Origin: Bacillota bacterium
GTDB taxonomy: Bacteria; Bacillota; Clostridia; Oscillospirales; Ruminococcaceae
Assembly (NCBI GenBank): GCA_023395435.1
Contig: JAEWZG010000010.1
Coordinates: 1 to 8,781, forward strand
Direction: 5' to 3'
DNA length: 8,781 nucleotides
In this document: one piece after another, positions 1 to 5,628 of the stretch
Layout of the letters: each line of letters begins with the position of its first letter
Numbering within the stretch: position 1 is the stretch's first letter
Position numbers and translations under genes: made by a program
Notes under the pieces: model-generated
Database searches by the model: none
Told to the model about the DNA's origin: nothing
The model's input: only the letters and a program-made list of their open reading frames with translations

Positions 1-241
1 CTCATTGCGATATCTCATAAAACTAATTTTTTTGGATAAGATAATTGCAATTGGGTTAAATTGCAATACGGGCATAATTCACCCGCTCTCATACAACAAG
101 TCTTATCGATAATTATATCATCTAACCTACACAAAATCAATAGCTTTTTAGAAAAAATTTATACTATATTATTTTCCGATATTGTATACTTCATACAACC
201 CAGTACTAATATAAATAAATTTATGATGGAAGGAATTACTT
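1..241. other. AT-rich leader region upstream of gpr, no gene seen
   Basis: No open frame here has a ribosome binding site and plausible composition. The region holds a 9-bp inverted repeat at 44-67 and ends with the gpr Shine-Dalgarno (GGAAGGA, 228-234). GPR genes in Bacillus are read by forespore sigma factors F and G. I looked for their -35/-10 pattern (GHATR, about 17-18 bp, CATNNTA) and found isolated -10-like words (CATAATT at 73, CATACAA at 90 and at 192) but no convincing partner at the right spacing. The gpr promoter is therefore not assigned. Confidence 0.5.
44..67. repeat. 9-bp inverted repeat ATTGCAATT/AATTGCAAT
   Basis: The two perfect 9-bp arms at 44-52 and 59-67 are separated by the 6-nt loop GGGTTA. 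Each arm contains ATTGCAAT, which is itself palindromic, so the site also reads as two copies of the same 8-bp word 15 bp apart (44-51 and 60-67). There is no T tract on either strand immediately after the stem, so it does not look like an intrinsic terminator. It could be an operator or the remains of a transcript end. It is AT-rich and could also be chance. Confidence 0.4.
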
Positions 242-1117
242 ATGGGAATACGAACTGATCTTGCACTTGAAAGTGCTCAGGCTATTATCACAAAAGAAGC
301 CAAGCCTTATCCTGGTATAATCCAGACCGAATATGACAAGGCCGAGTGCCATGTCACGCATATTAATGTTGAGGACGGCAGAGCTTCCGATGCTATCGGA
401 AAACCTATTGGAAATTATATCACAATCGAAACCACAAATGCAAGTGGACTTGATGCTTATCCCGAAGCCTTTGATGAACAGGTAGAGCTAATTGCTGAAG
501 AAATTAATAAACTTAACCCTTTAAAGGGCGACGCACTTGTTATCGGTCTTGGCAATGATGATATTACTCCTGATGCACTCGGACCACTTGTTGTAAAACA
601 GATTTTTGCTACACGTCATATTCCAAAAGAAATGCCCGGTTTTGAGGAATTTTCCGACTTGCGTTCTGTCGCTGCACTTGCTCCTGGTGTTTTAGGACAG
701 ACAGGAATAGAAGTAGCCGAAATTACAAAAGCAATCTGCGAAAAAATCAAGCCAGGCGTTGTTATCGTTATTGATGCCCTTGCCTGTTCTGAAATTTCAC
801 GCCTTGGGAATACCATTCAGATAACAAACACAGGCATTTCACCAGGTTCAGGTGTTAAAAACAGCAGACAAGAGCTTTCAAAGGATACCTTAAATGCTCC
901 CGTAATAGCACTCGGTGTTCCAACAGTTGTTGATATGAAAACCATCGCAGAACAAATTACAGGCAAAGAAGCCGAAAACGATGATTACAATGATGTTATG
1001 GTAACACCGCGTTGTGTGGATAAGCTTATTGATCGTTCGGCAAAACTAATTGCTATGGCGATAAACAAAGCATTCCAGCCATCTATGACAATTGAAGATA
1101 TAACCTCATTAATATAA
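242..1117 (+). CDS. gpr: Spore germination protease GPR (peptidase family A25)
   Basis: GPR is the forespore endoprotease that starts degradation of small acid-soluble spore proteins (SASPs) during germination. The 291-residue product carries the family landmarks: the N-terminal IRTDLALE block, GLGNDDITPDALGP at about 102-115, ALAPGVLGQTG at 145-155, VIDALAC at 176-182, TGISPGSGV at 197-205 and ALGVPTVVD at 223-231. By alignment to Bacillus GPR the two catalytic aspartates should be D111 (TPDALGP) and D178 (VIDAL), and both are present. The start at 242 follows GGAAGGA by 7 nt. The family zymogen is activated by removing an N-terminal propeptide that ends at TD|LA. Here only six residues precede that bond, against 15-16 in Bacillus. 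The protein is also shorter than the roughly 370 residues of Bacillus GPR. A rho-independent terminator follows, so it is probably monocistronic. Confidence 0.95.
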   Translation: MGIRTDLALESAQAIITKEAKPYPGIIQTEYDKAECHVTHINVEDGRASDAIGKPIGNYITIETTNASGLDAYPEAFDEQVELIAEEINKLNPLKGDALVIGLGNDDITPDALGPLVVKQIFATRHIPKEMPGFEEFSDLRSVAALAPGVLGQTGIEVAEITKAICEKIKPGVVIVIDALACSEISRLGNTIQITNTGISPGSGVKNSRQELSKDTLNAPVIALGVPTVVDMKTIAEQITGKEAENDDYNDVMVTPRCVDKLIDRSAKLIAMAINKAFQPSMTIEDITSLI

Positions 1118-1119
1118 TT

Positions 1120-1162
1120 GTTCCTTCGGGGTCTTTGCGGTCGCCCCCACACCCCTTCGCAT
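1120..1162. other. GC-rich G/C-run patch downstream of gpr
   Basis: In an otherwise AT-rich spacer this stretch has GGGG at 1128-1131, CCCCC at 1144-1148 and CCCC at 1152-1155. GGGG can pair with the first CCCC (12-nt interior), or GGGGT (1128-1132) with ACCCC (1151-1155), giving two mutually exclusive short stems. No T tract follows either. It may be a degenerate interspersed repeat or a processed 3'-end structure of the gpr transcript. Function unknown. Confidence 0.3.
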
Positions 1163-1225
1163 ATTAAAAGTAAAAAAAGAGGGACACCACTCGATTCACA
1201 AAAAAACTAATCAATTAATAAAACA

Positions 1226-1263
1226 AAGGCGGTTGCTTAATTGCAACCGCCTTATTTTTGTTT
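1226..1263. terminator. Bidirectional intrinsic terminator between gpr and the small TM gene
   Basis: A perfect 11-bp stem (AAGGCGGTTGC, 1226-1236, with GCAACCGCCTT, 1243-1253) encloses the 6-nt loop TTAATT. On the + strand it is followed by ATTTTTGTTT. On the - strand it is followed by TGTTTTATTA. It lies between the 3' ends of gpr (+, 108 bp upstream) and the small membrane protein gene (-, stop at 1262), so it can end both transcripts. Confidence 0.92.
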
Positions 1264-1432
1264 ATGCAAGTCCACACTCGTCATAGTCTTTCCATTTCTG
1301 GTTGTGCGCTCTTTCGCTCACAATTCTATATACAATATATCCGGCTGATGCAACAACCAGAACAAGTGCTGCAATTACCTTAAGGGCAGACTTCTTTTCA
1401 GACTCTCTTTTTTCAACGATATCTATTTCCAT
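1262..1432 (-). CDS. Small single-pass membrane protein, 56 aa, unknown function
   Basis: The product has a charged N-terminus (MEIDIVEKRESEKKS), one hydrophobic helix at about residues 17-36, then a charged tail ending KDYDECGLA. I do not recognise a characterised family. The ATG at 1432 is preferred because it lies 7 nt from the Shine-Dalgarno AAAGGCGG. The ATG two codons earlier (1438) sits only one base from that site. A longer frame reaching 1522 would run through the promoter and has no ribosome site of its own. The gene has its own promoter (1458-1486) and ends at the bidirectional terminator, so it is a complete independent unit. Good expression signals make it a likely real gene despite its size. 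Confidence 0.75.
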   Translation of the reverse strand: MEIDIVEKRESEKKSALKVIAALVLVVASAGYIVYRIVSERAHNQKWKDYDECGLA

Positions 1433-1457
1433 AATCATTCCGCCTTTCTTTTTTGTT

Positions 1458-1486
1458 ATTATACTATATAAAAAGTAATATGTAAA
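1458..1486 (-). promoter_or_regulatory. Sigma-A promoter of the small TM gene
   Basis: Read on the minus strand, the -35 is TTTACA (1486-1481, one mismatch to TTGACA) and the -10 is a perfect TATAAT (1463-1458), with a 17-bp spacer. The start of transcription would fall near 1451, giving a leader of about 20 nt that includes the AAAGGCGG ribosome site at 1440-1447. Confidence 0.8.
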
Positions 1487-1537
1487 CAATTCTTTTATAT
1501 TTTTATGCTCTTGTCGTGACAAAAATTACTAAATTTA

Positions 1538-1565
1538 TTGACTAATTGCTATATTTTGCTATAAT
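1538..1565 (+). promoter_or_regulatory. Sigma-A-like promoter of the pilus-like operon
   Basis: TTGACT (1538-1543, 5/6 to consensus) and a perfect TATAAT (1560-1565) are separated by 16 bp. Initiation near 1572 would leave a leader of about 25 nt carrying GGTGGTG (1587-1593) before the TTG start at 1598. No strong internal terminator or promoter was seen before pilT, so this may drive all seven genes. It is divergent from the small TM promoter, with about 50 bp between the two -35 boxes. Confidence 0.72.
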
Positions 1566-1597
1566 AAATAGTATATAACACGAACGGTGGTGATTTC

Positions 1598-2740
1598 TTG
1601 AAAAATCGCTTTTATATATTAATATTAATAATTTCAGTATGTATTATGTCAAGCTGCAGTGGAGCATCTGATTCTTCATATGTTACAACCACATCACCTT
1701 CTTCAGGCGCTTTGACGGATAATACAACCACAACCGACAGTGGAACTAAAGGCACAACAACAAATAGCCCATCTTATACAACAACTTCATCCGGCAAAGA
1801 TTCTTCATCAGATTCAACAACCACCGCAAGTAACGGAAGTTCTAACAATCCTACTACCACAAGAGCGCCATCTGACACAACAAAACCAGCAACCACGTCA
1901 GCTCCTCCCCAAGTTGTTATTCCAAGAGTGTATGTTGCGTCAAGTCCAGGGCGTGAAGTTTACTCCTGTTCTGTTGCTACTGTCGATACTTCAAACAAAT
2001 CACAGGGCTATATTACTGTTAAATATTATGGTAGCAAATCATTGGTAAAAGTTATTGTCGAGAAGGACGGCGCAAAATATCAATACACTATAAAAACAAA
2101 TGGAACAACTGAAGTTCTCCCTCTCACACTTGGAAGTGGTACATATAAAATTGGAGTTTATGAGAATGTTTCAGGAACATCATATTCTGTAGCTTTACAG
2201 AAAAACGTAAGCGTAAGTATTTCAAGCTCACTTTCACCATTCCTGTATCCGAATCAACAGGTCAATTTTTCACAGGGCTCATCCTGTGTTTATAAATCTG
2301 CACAAGTTTGTGCTGGGAAAACCACTGATGTTCAAAAAGTCAGCGCAATCTTCAAATATGTCACCTCAAACATTAGATATGACACTGCGGAAGCCAATGC
2401 AATCATTAGCGGTTCAATAAAAAACTATTGTCCAAATCCCGATGAGGTTTTAAGCACAAGAAAAGGCATCTGCTATGACTATGCTTCACTTTTTGCGGCA
2501 ATGTGCAGAGCGCAGGGAATTCCAACTAAGCTTGTAAAAGGCTATGTTGGTTCAAACGGATTATATCATGCATGGAATCAGGTTTACCTCAAAAATGTCG
2601 GATGGATTACTGTAGAATATAAAGCAAGGACTGGGTTTAACACCCTTGATGCTACTTTCTATTCAGGTGCCTCAAATAAAAGTTCTATTACAGCCAATTT
2701 CACAAACACAAGTTACTATAAGGTTAATCAAGTTTTTTAA
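1598..2740 (+). CDS. Secreted transglutaminase-like lipoprotein with Thr/Ser-rich linker
   Basis: The 380-residue protein opens with a lipoprotein signal peptide (Lys/Arg at 2-4, hydrophobic 5-17, lipobox MSSC with lipidation at C20), so it should be anchored on the outer face of the membrane. Residues about 28-104 form a low-complexity Thr/Ser/Pro spacer, probably extended and possibly glycosylated. A beta-rich segment (about 105-210) precedes a transglutaminase-like core at 240-355. The triad can be read as C292 (KGICYDYA), H324 (YHAWNQVY) and D351 (TLDATF). The usual W-x-x-x-D-P-T spacing carries an insertion of about ten residues before D351. Family members act as cysteine proteases, peptide cyclases or cross-linkers, and the substrate cannot be told here. 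Translation starts at TTG after GGTGGTG. The gene ends 12 bp before the platform gene, suggesting a role at the cell surface together with the pilus-like genes. Confidence 0.88.
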   Translation: MKNRFYILILIISVCIMSSCSGASDSSYVTTTSPSSGALTDNTTTTDSGTKGTTTNSPSYTTTSSGKDSSSDSTTTASNGSSNNPTTTRAPSDTTKPATTSAPPQVVIPRVYVASSPGREVYSCSVATVDTSNKSQGYITVKYYGSKSLVKVIVEKDGAKYQYTIKTNGTTEVLPLTLGSGTYKIGVYENVSGTSYSVALQKNVSVSISSSLSPFLYPNQQVNFSQGSSCVYKSAQVCAGKTTDVQKVSAIFKYVTSNIRYDTAEANAIISGSIKNYCPNPDEVLSTRKGICYDYASLFAAMCRAQGIPTKLVKGYVGSNGLYHAWNQVYLKNVGWITVEYKARTGFNTLDATFYSGASNKSSITANFTNTSYYKVNQVF

Positions 2741-2752
2741 AGGAGCATACAA

Positions 2753-3808
2753 ATGAAAAAGAATGAGATATTTAAACCGCTCAGCAAAGAAGAGCTTGCG
2801 TATTTCTGTACACAGCTTACCCTTATTATGAAATCTGGTATTAATCTTAATGATGGTCTTGTTATGATGATGGACGATACAAAAGACCCTCTTTCCGCTT
2901 CACTTATATCAAAGATTTCTGCGTCAATCAATGATCAAAAGCAGCTTTATGTTTCTCTTGAGGAAACTCACGCTTTCCCTGATTATCTTATTTCAATGAT
3001 AAAAATCGGTGAAGCAAGCGGACATCTTGAAAGTGTTCTTGAAGGCTTATCTTCTCATTATATGCAGGAAGCAAATCTAAGGACATCTATCAAGAACGCT
3101 ATTATGCACCCGATGTTGCTTTTATTGTTGATGGCAGCTGTTGTTTCTGTTCTTCTGATAAAGATACTTCCTATTTTCAAGGACGTTTTTGTTCAGATTA
3201 GCTCACAACTAAGCAACGCTTCCTCTACCGCAATTCAGTTTGCAACACAGGCTGGTGTTATAGTACTAATAATAATTGGTGCAATTTTACTTCTCATTCT
3301 CGCAATGTTTGTTATGTCTTTTTCAACTAAAGGAAAATCAATATTGATAAAAATTTTCTCGAAAGCATTTTACTTTCGAGGACTTACAGAAAAAATTTCT
3401 ATTGCACGTTTCAGCTCAGCAATGAGCCTTATGCTATCAAGTGGCTTTGATAACAACGAGGCTCTTGCACTCGGCAAGAATGTTGCAACAAATCCACGTA
3501 TAAAAGCAAAAATCATAGCTTGCGAAGAAAAGCTTAACAATAACGAGTCTTTTGCAAAGGCAATTACAGAATCAAATCTTTTCCCGCCAATATATTCACA
3601 GATGATTAGAATTTCATACAAGTCAGGTATGCTTGACGATGTGTGGAAGCAAATTGCTGACAAGTACGATAACGAGGTCAACGACTCACTTGACAACCTT
3701 GTTTCCTTCATTGAACCATTACTTGTCGGTGTTCTTACTGTTGTTATCGGTGTAATCCTTATTTCAGTTCTTCTTCCTTTGATGGGCATTATGTCCTCAA
3801 TTGGATAA
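2753..3808 (+). CDS. PilC/GspF/ComGB-type inner-membrane platform protein
   Basis: This is the polytopic platform of type IV pilus, type II secretion or ComG machines, which links the cytoplasmic ATPase to pilin assembly. Two T2SSF repeats are visible. The first covers about 13-140 (FCTQLTLIMKSGINLNDGL, then GEASGHLESVLEGL and a TM at 120-142). The second covers about 216-345 (RFSSAMSLMLSSGFDNNEAL, then ISYKSGMLDDVWKQIADKYD and FIEPLLVGVLTVVIGVILIS). A further TM lies at about 168-190, and the C-terminal TM at 321-345 keeps the family EP pair. At 351 residues it lies between ComGB and PilC (about 400) in length. AAGGAG at 2740-2745 precedes the ATG by 7 nt. It is the second gene of the operon and the most secure marker that this is a pilus-like system. 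Confidence 0.93.
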   Translation: MKKNEIFKPLSKEELAYFCTQLTLIMKSGINLNDGLVMMMDDTKDPLSASLISKISASINDQKQLYVSLEETHAFPDYLISMIKIGEASGHLESVLEGLSSHYMQEANLRTSIKNAIMHPMLLLLLMAAVVSVLLIKILPIFKDVFVQISSQLSNASSTAIQFATQAGVIVLIIIGAILLLILAMFVMSFSTKGKSILIKIFSKAFYFRGLTEKISIARFSSAMSLMLSSGFDNNEALALGKNVATNPRIKAKIIACEEKLNNNESFAKAITESNLFPPIYSQMIRISYKSGMLDDVWKQIADKYDNEVNDSLDNLVSFIEPLLVGVLTVVIGVILISVLLPLMGIMSSIG

Positions 3809-3822
3809 AGGGGTGAATTTTT

Positions 3823-4152
3823 ATGAATAATTTAATCTATCGAAAAAGAAAAAAGCTCAATTTAATAGAAGCTATTTCAATGGTGCTTTTCTTTATACTT
3901 ATACTTGTGTGCTTTTCATTTGCCTTCGGTGATATAAAATCCACGAATAGTGAAGAACAGCTTAGCCAAACAAAAGCTTCAATACAGAAAAGTGTTGTCC
4001 TTTGTTATTCAACAGAAGGGCAGTTCCCTCCTGACATACAATATCTTAAGGACAATTACGGACTTATAATAAACGATAATAAATATCTTGTCCACTATGA
4101 TATTTTTGCATCAAATATTATGCCTGATATAAAAGTATTTCTTCGCAACTAA
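3823..4152 (+). CDS. Pilin-like small membrane protein (109 aa)
   Basis: A short basic N-terminus (YRKRKKLN) is followed by LIEAISMVLFFILILVCFSF, a hydrophobic helix at about 14-36, and then a soluble domain with CYSTEGQFPPDIQYLKDNYG. The helix start and the (Y)-x-(T/S)-x-G-x-(Y/F)-PP pattern resemble pseudopilins. E16 would be the conserved Glu+5 of mature pilins, but position -1 is then Lys11 rather than Gly. It therefore lacks a canonical prepilin peptidase site, and the alignment is inference. AAGGGGTG lies 7 nt before the ATG, directly after the platform stop codon (14-bp gap). By position it would take the place of ComGC/ComGD-type subunits. Confidence 0.8.
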   Translation: MNNLIYRKRKKLNLIEAISMVLFFILILVCFSFAFGDIKSTNSEEQLSQTKASIQKSVVLCYSTEGQFPPDIQYLKDNYGLIINDNKYLVHYDIFASNIMPDIKVFLRN

Positions 4153-4176
4153 TATTTCACCGAAAGGATGGATAAT

Positions 4177-4677
4177 ATGCAGAAAAGCAAAAGAAGCCGT
4201 ACAGTAATTCAGATATTATGTACACTCTCTCTGTTTTTACTGTTTGCTATATGCTCTTTACTCCTTATTTCCATTTCTGCTTCAAACTACAAAGGGCTTT
4301 TAGGTGACAATAATGACAACTTCAACGCTAATACTTCCCTGAGATATGTTTCGACAAAGCTTCATTCCTATGATATGACAAATGGGATTAATATTGAAAC
4401 AATAAGCGGAGTAAAATGCATCTCATTAACACAGTCATCTGACAATGAAATTTATAATACACTTATATATTATCATAACGGCTATCTTTATGAGCTTTAT
4501 GCTTCAAAGGATTTTGACTTCCAGCCTGGAAACGGTGAAAAACTTATGAAGGTCAACAACTTCTCCTTTGATATATTAAATAATAATGCTATTGCACTTC
4601 ACGCCGACAATGCAAGGAATGAAAAAATCTCTACTGTTGTATATCTGCGGTGCGCAAAGCCTGAGGAGGTCCGCTGA
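4177..4677 (+). CDS. Single-TM protein resembling DUF4860, pilin-like
   Basis: The 166-residue product has a basic N-terminus (MQKSKRSR), one TM helix at about 9-34 (LCTLSLFLLFAICSLLLISI) and an extracytoplasmic beta-rich domain. The pattern, from memory, is that of the clostridial DUF4860 family: a hydrophobic LFAICSLLLI start, then FNANTSLRYVSTKLHSYD, and a Y-x-T-L-I-Y-x-x-x-G-Y-L-Y-E-L stretch around 93-107. This family is uncharacterised. There is no Gly/Glu prepilin signature at the TM edge. The ATG at 4177 is chosen because AAAGG (4163-4167) sits 9 nt upstream. The earlier in-frame ATG at 4168 directly abuts that site. It lies 24 bp from the previous gene and 1 bp from the next, suggesting tight co-translation. 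Confidence 0.8.
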   Translation: MQKSKRSRTVIQILCTLSLFLLFAICSLLLISISASNYKGLLGDNNDNFNANTSLRYVSTKLHSYDMTNGINIETISGVKCISLTQSSDNEIYNTLIYYHNGYLYELYASKDFDFQPGNGEKLMKVNNFSFDILNNNAIALHADNARNEKISTVVYLRCAKPEEVR

Positions 4678-4678
4678 T

Positions 4679-5149
4679 ATGATAAAAATGAAACAAAAAT
4701 CCTCAGCAAAACATATAAGCAGTTTTTTTATTGAAATTATACTGGTTGTCTTTTTCTTCTCAATAGCCTGTGCAATTCTTGTGCAAATTTTTGGTAAGGC
4801 ATATACAAGTAATAATGAAGCAGATAAAATCAATTCCGCAATAACAAAAGGGCAGAATATAAGCGAAGTTTTTTCCTCAAAGGGTGATATTAAGGGAACT
4901 TTCTCTACAGTTTTCGGCGATACAAAATCCCTTACTGAAAATACAAAGACTTACACTGCTACCTTTAACAAAAAGTGGGAATCTGCCAATAAGGATATTT
5001 TCTATTCTGTAATAATTACTCCAGCAACTGAAAAAACCGACTCTGGTAACATAAAAACCGCTATAATTGAAATCTATAATAAAGGCGAACTTCTTTTCTC
5101 AACTGTATCCTCAAAGTACTTATCAGGGGAGGATGGGTTACATGAATAA
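4679..5149 (+). CDS. Pilin-like single-TM protein (156 aa) with TM-edge Glu
   Basis: After a basic N-terminus (MIKMKQKSSAKH) comes SSFFIEIILVVFFFSIACAI and a TM helix extending to about residue 38, then a soluble domain with a Y-T-A-T-F ... I-F-Y-S-V-I-I-T pattern. If E19 is Glu+5 of a type IV pilin, the residue before cleavage is S14, an uncommon substitute for Gly. Of the four pilin-like proteins here it is the closest to a prepilin. GAGGAGG at 4663-4669 lies 9 nt before the ATG. The upstream extension to 4586 overlaps the preceding gene and is rejected. The stop of the previous gene is one base from this start. The gene overlaps the next one by 8 nt. It may be a minor pseudopilin comparable to ComGE/GspH-I in role (inference). 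Confidence 0.82.
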   Translation: MIKMKQKSSAKHISSFFIEIILVVFFFSIACAILVQIFGKAYTSNNEADKINSAITKGQNISEVFSSKGDIKGTFSTVFGDTKSLTENTKTYTATFNKKWESANKDIFYSVIITPATEKTDSGNIKTAIIEIYNKGELLFSTVSSKYLSGEDGLHE

Positions 5150-5609
5150 GAAAATCACCGACTTTGGCGTCGGCGCTTCATCCATTATAATGATTTTTGT
5201 GGTGCTTTGCCTTACAACATTTTCCCTTCTTTCATTCTCCTCAGCGAAATCAAGCCTAAGACTTGCTAATAAGTCAAAAGAATATTACACTGCCTTCGGT
5301 GATGCTGAGCTTAAAGCAAACCAGACTCTATCAAAAATTGACGATAAGCTCGCAAAAGCACAGACAAGCTTTGATTATGGAAGTGAAGTAAGCGGACTTT
5401 CTTCTATTGACGGTGTAAAGGTTAAATTTAATGGCAATAACTATAATATAAGCTATTCTGTTCCTGTTTTAAAAGATACATATCTGAATATTGAACTTAA
5501 TGTTCCGGCTAACCCTTCCGCTTACAGGTATAATATTATTAAGTGGAATACATCCTCTACCGAAAAGGATTTTGACAACGGCGACAAAATATGGGACGGA
5601 ACCTTCTAA
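5142..5609 (+). CDS. Pilin-like single-TM protein (155 aa), lacks Glu+5
   Basis: The start MNKKITDFGVGASSII is followed by a TM helix at about 12-34 and a polar, Lys/Asp-rich domain ending in KIWDGTF. A cleavage after G9 or G11 (FG|VG or G|AS) is conceivable, but residue +5 would be Ser or Ile rather than Glu. In type II secretion the tip pseudopilin GspK also has no Glu+5, so a tip-like role is possible but unproven. GGGGAGG at 5126-5132 is 9 nt before the ATG at 5142. The ATG at 5133 abuts the ribosome site and is rejected. The 8-nt overlap with the upstream stop suggests coupled translation. I recognise no specific family. Confidence 0.8.
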   Translation: MNKKITDFGVGASSIIMIFVVLCLTTFSLLSFSSAKSSLRLANKSKEYYTAFGDAELKANQTLSKIDDKLAKAQTSFDYGSEVSGLSSIDGVKVKFNGNNYNISYSVPVLKDTYLNIELNVPANPSAYRYNIIKWNTSSTEKDFDNGDKIWDGTF

Positions 5610-5628
5610 TTATTATAAGGAGATTTAT

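Noticed and set aside
61..258. Open frame of 65 codons on + overlapping the gpr start
   Set aside because: It begins with TTG without a ribosome site, has AT-rich random-like composition and runs into gpr in another frame.
1433..1522. N-terminal extension of the small minus-strand gene to 86 aa
   Set aside because: The extension runs across the TTTACA/TATAAT promoter and lacks a ribosome site; the ATG at 1432 has one.
1660..1920. Possible tandem repeat or CRISPR-like array in the Thr/Ser coding stretch
   Set aside because: The repetition is irregular low-complexity codon use (ACA/ACC/TCA), without constant repeat or spacer units.
1740..2048. 102-codon Gln/Leu-rich frame inside the transglutaminase gene
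   Set aside because: It is the shifted reading of Thr/Ser-repeat codons (ACA/CAA) and has no ribosome site.
3370..3789. 139-codon antisense frame in the platform gene
   Set aside because: It is a shadow of a well-supported PilC/GspF gene, with no family pattern of its own.
4586..4678. Upstream extension of the third pilin-like gene
   Set aside because: It overlaps the preceding gene, and the ATG at 4679 has GAGGAGG at good spacing.
5491..5628. Upstream extension of PilT by 46 residues
   Set aside because: It overlaps the preceding gene in another frame; PilT homologues begin near MNLHEIL and AAGGAG precedes that ATG.
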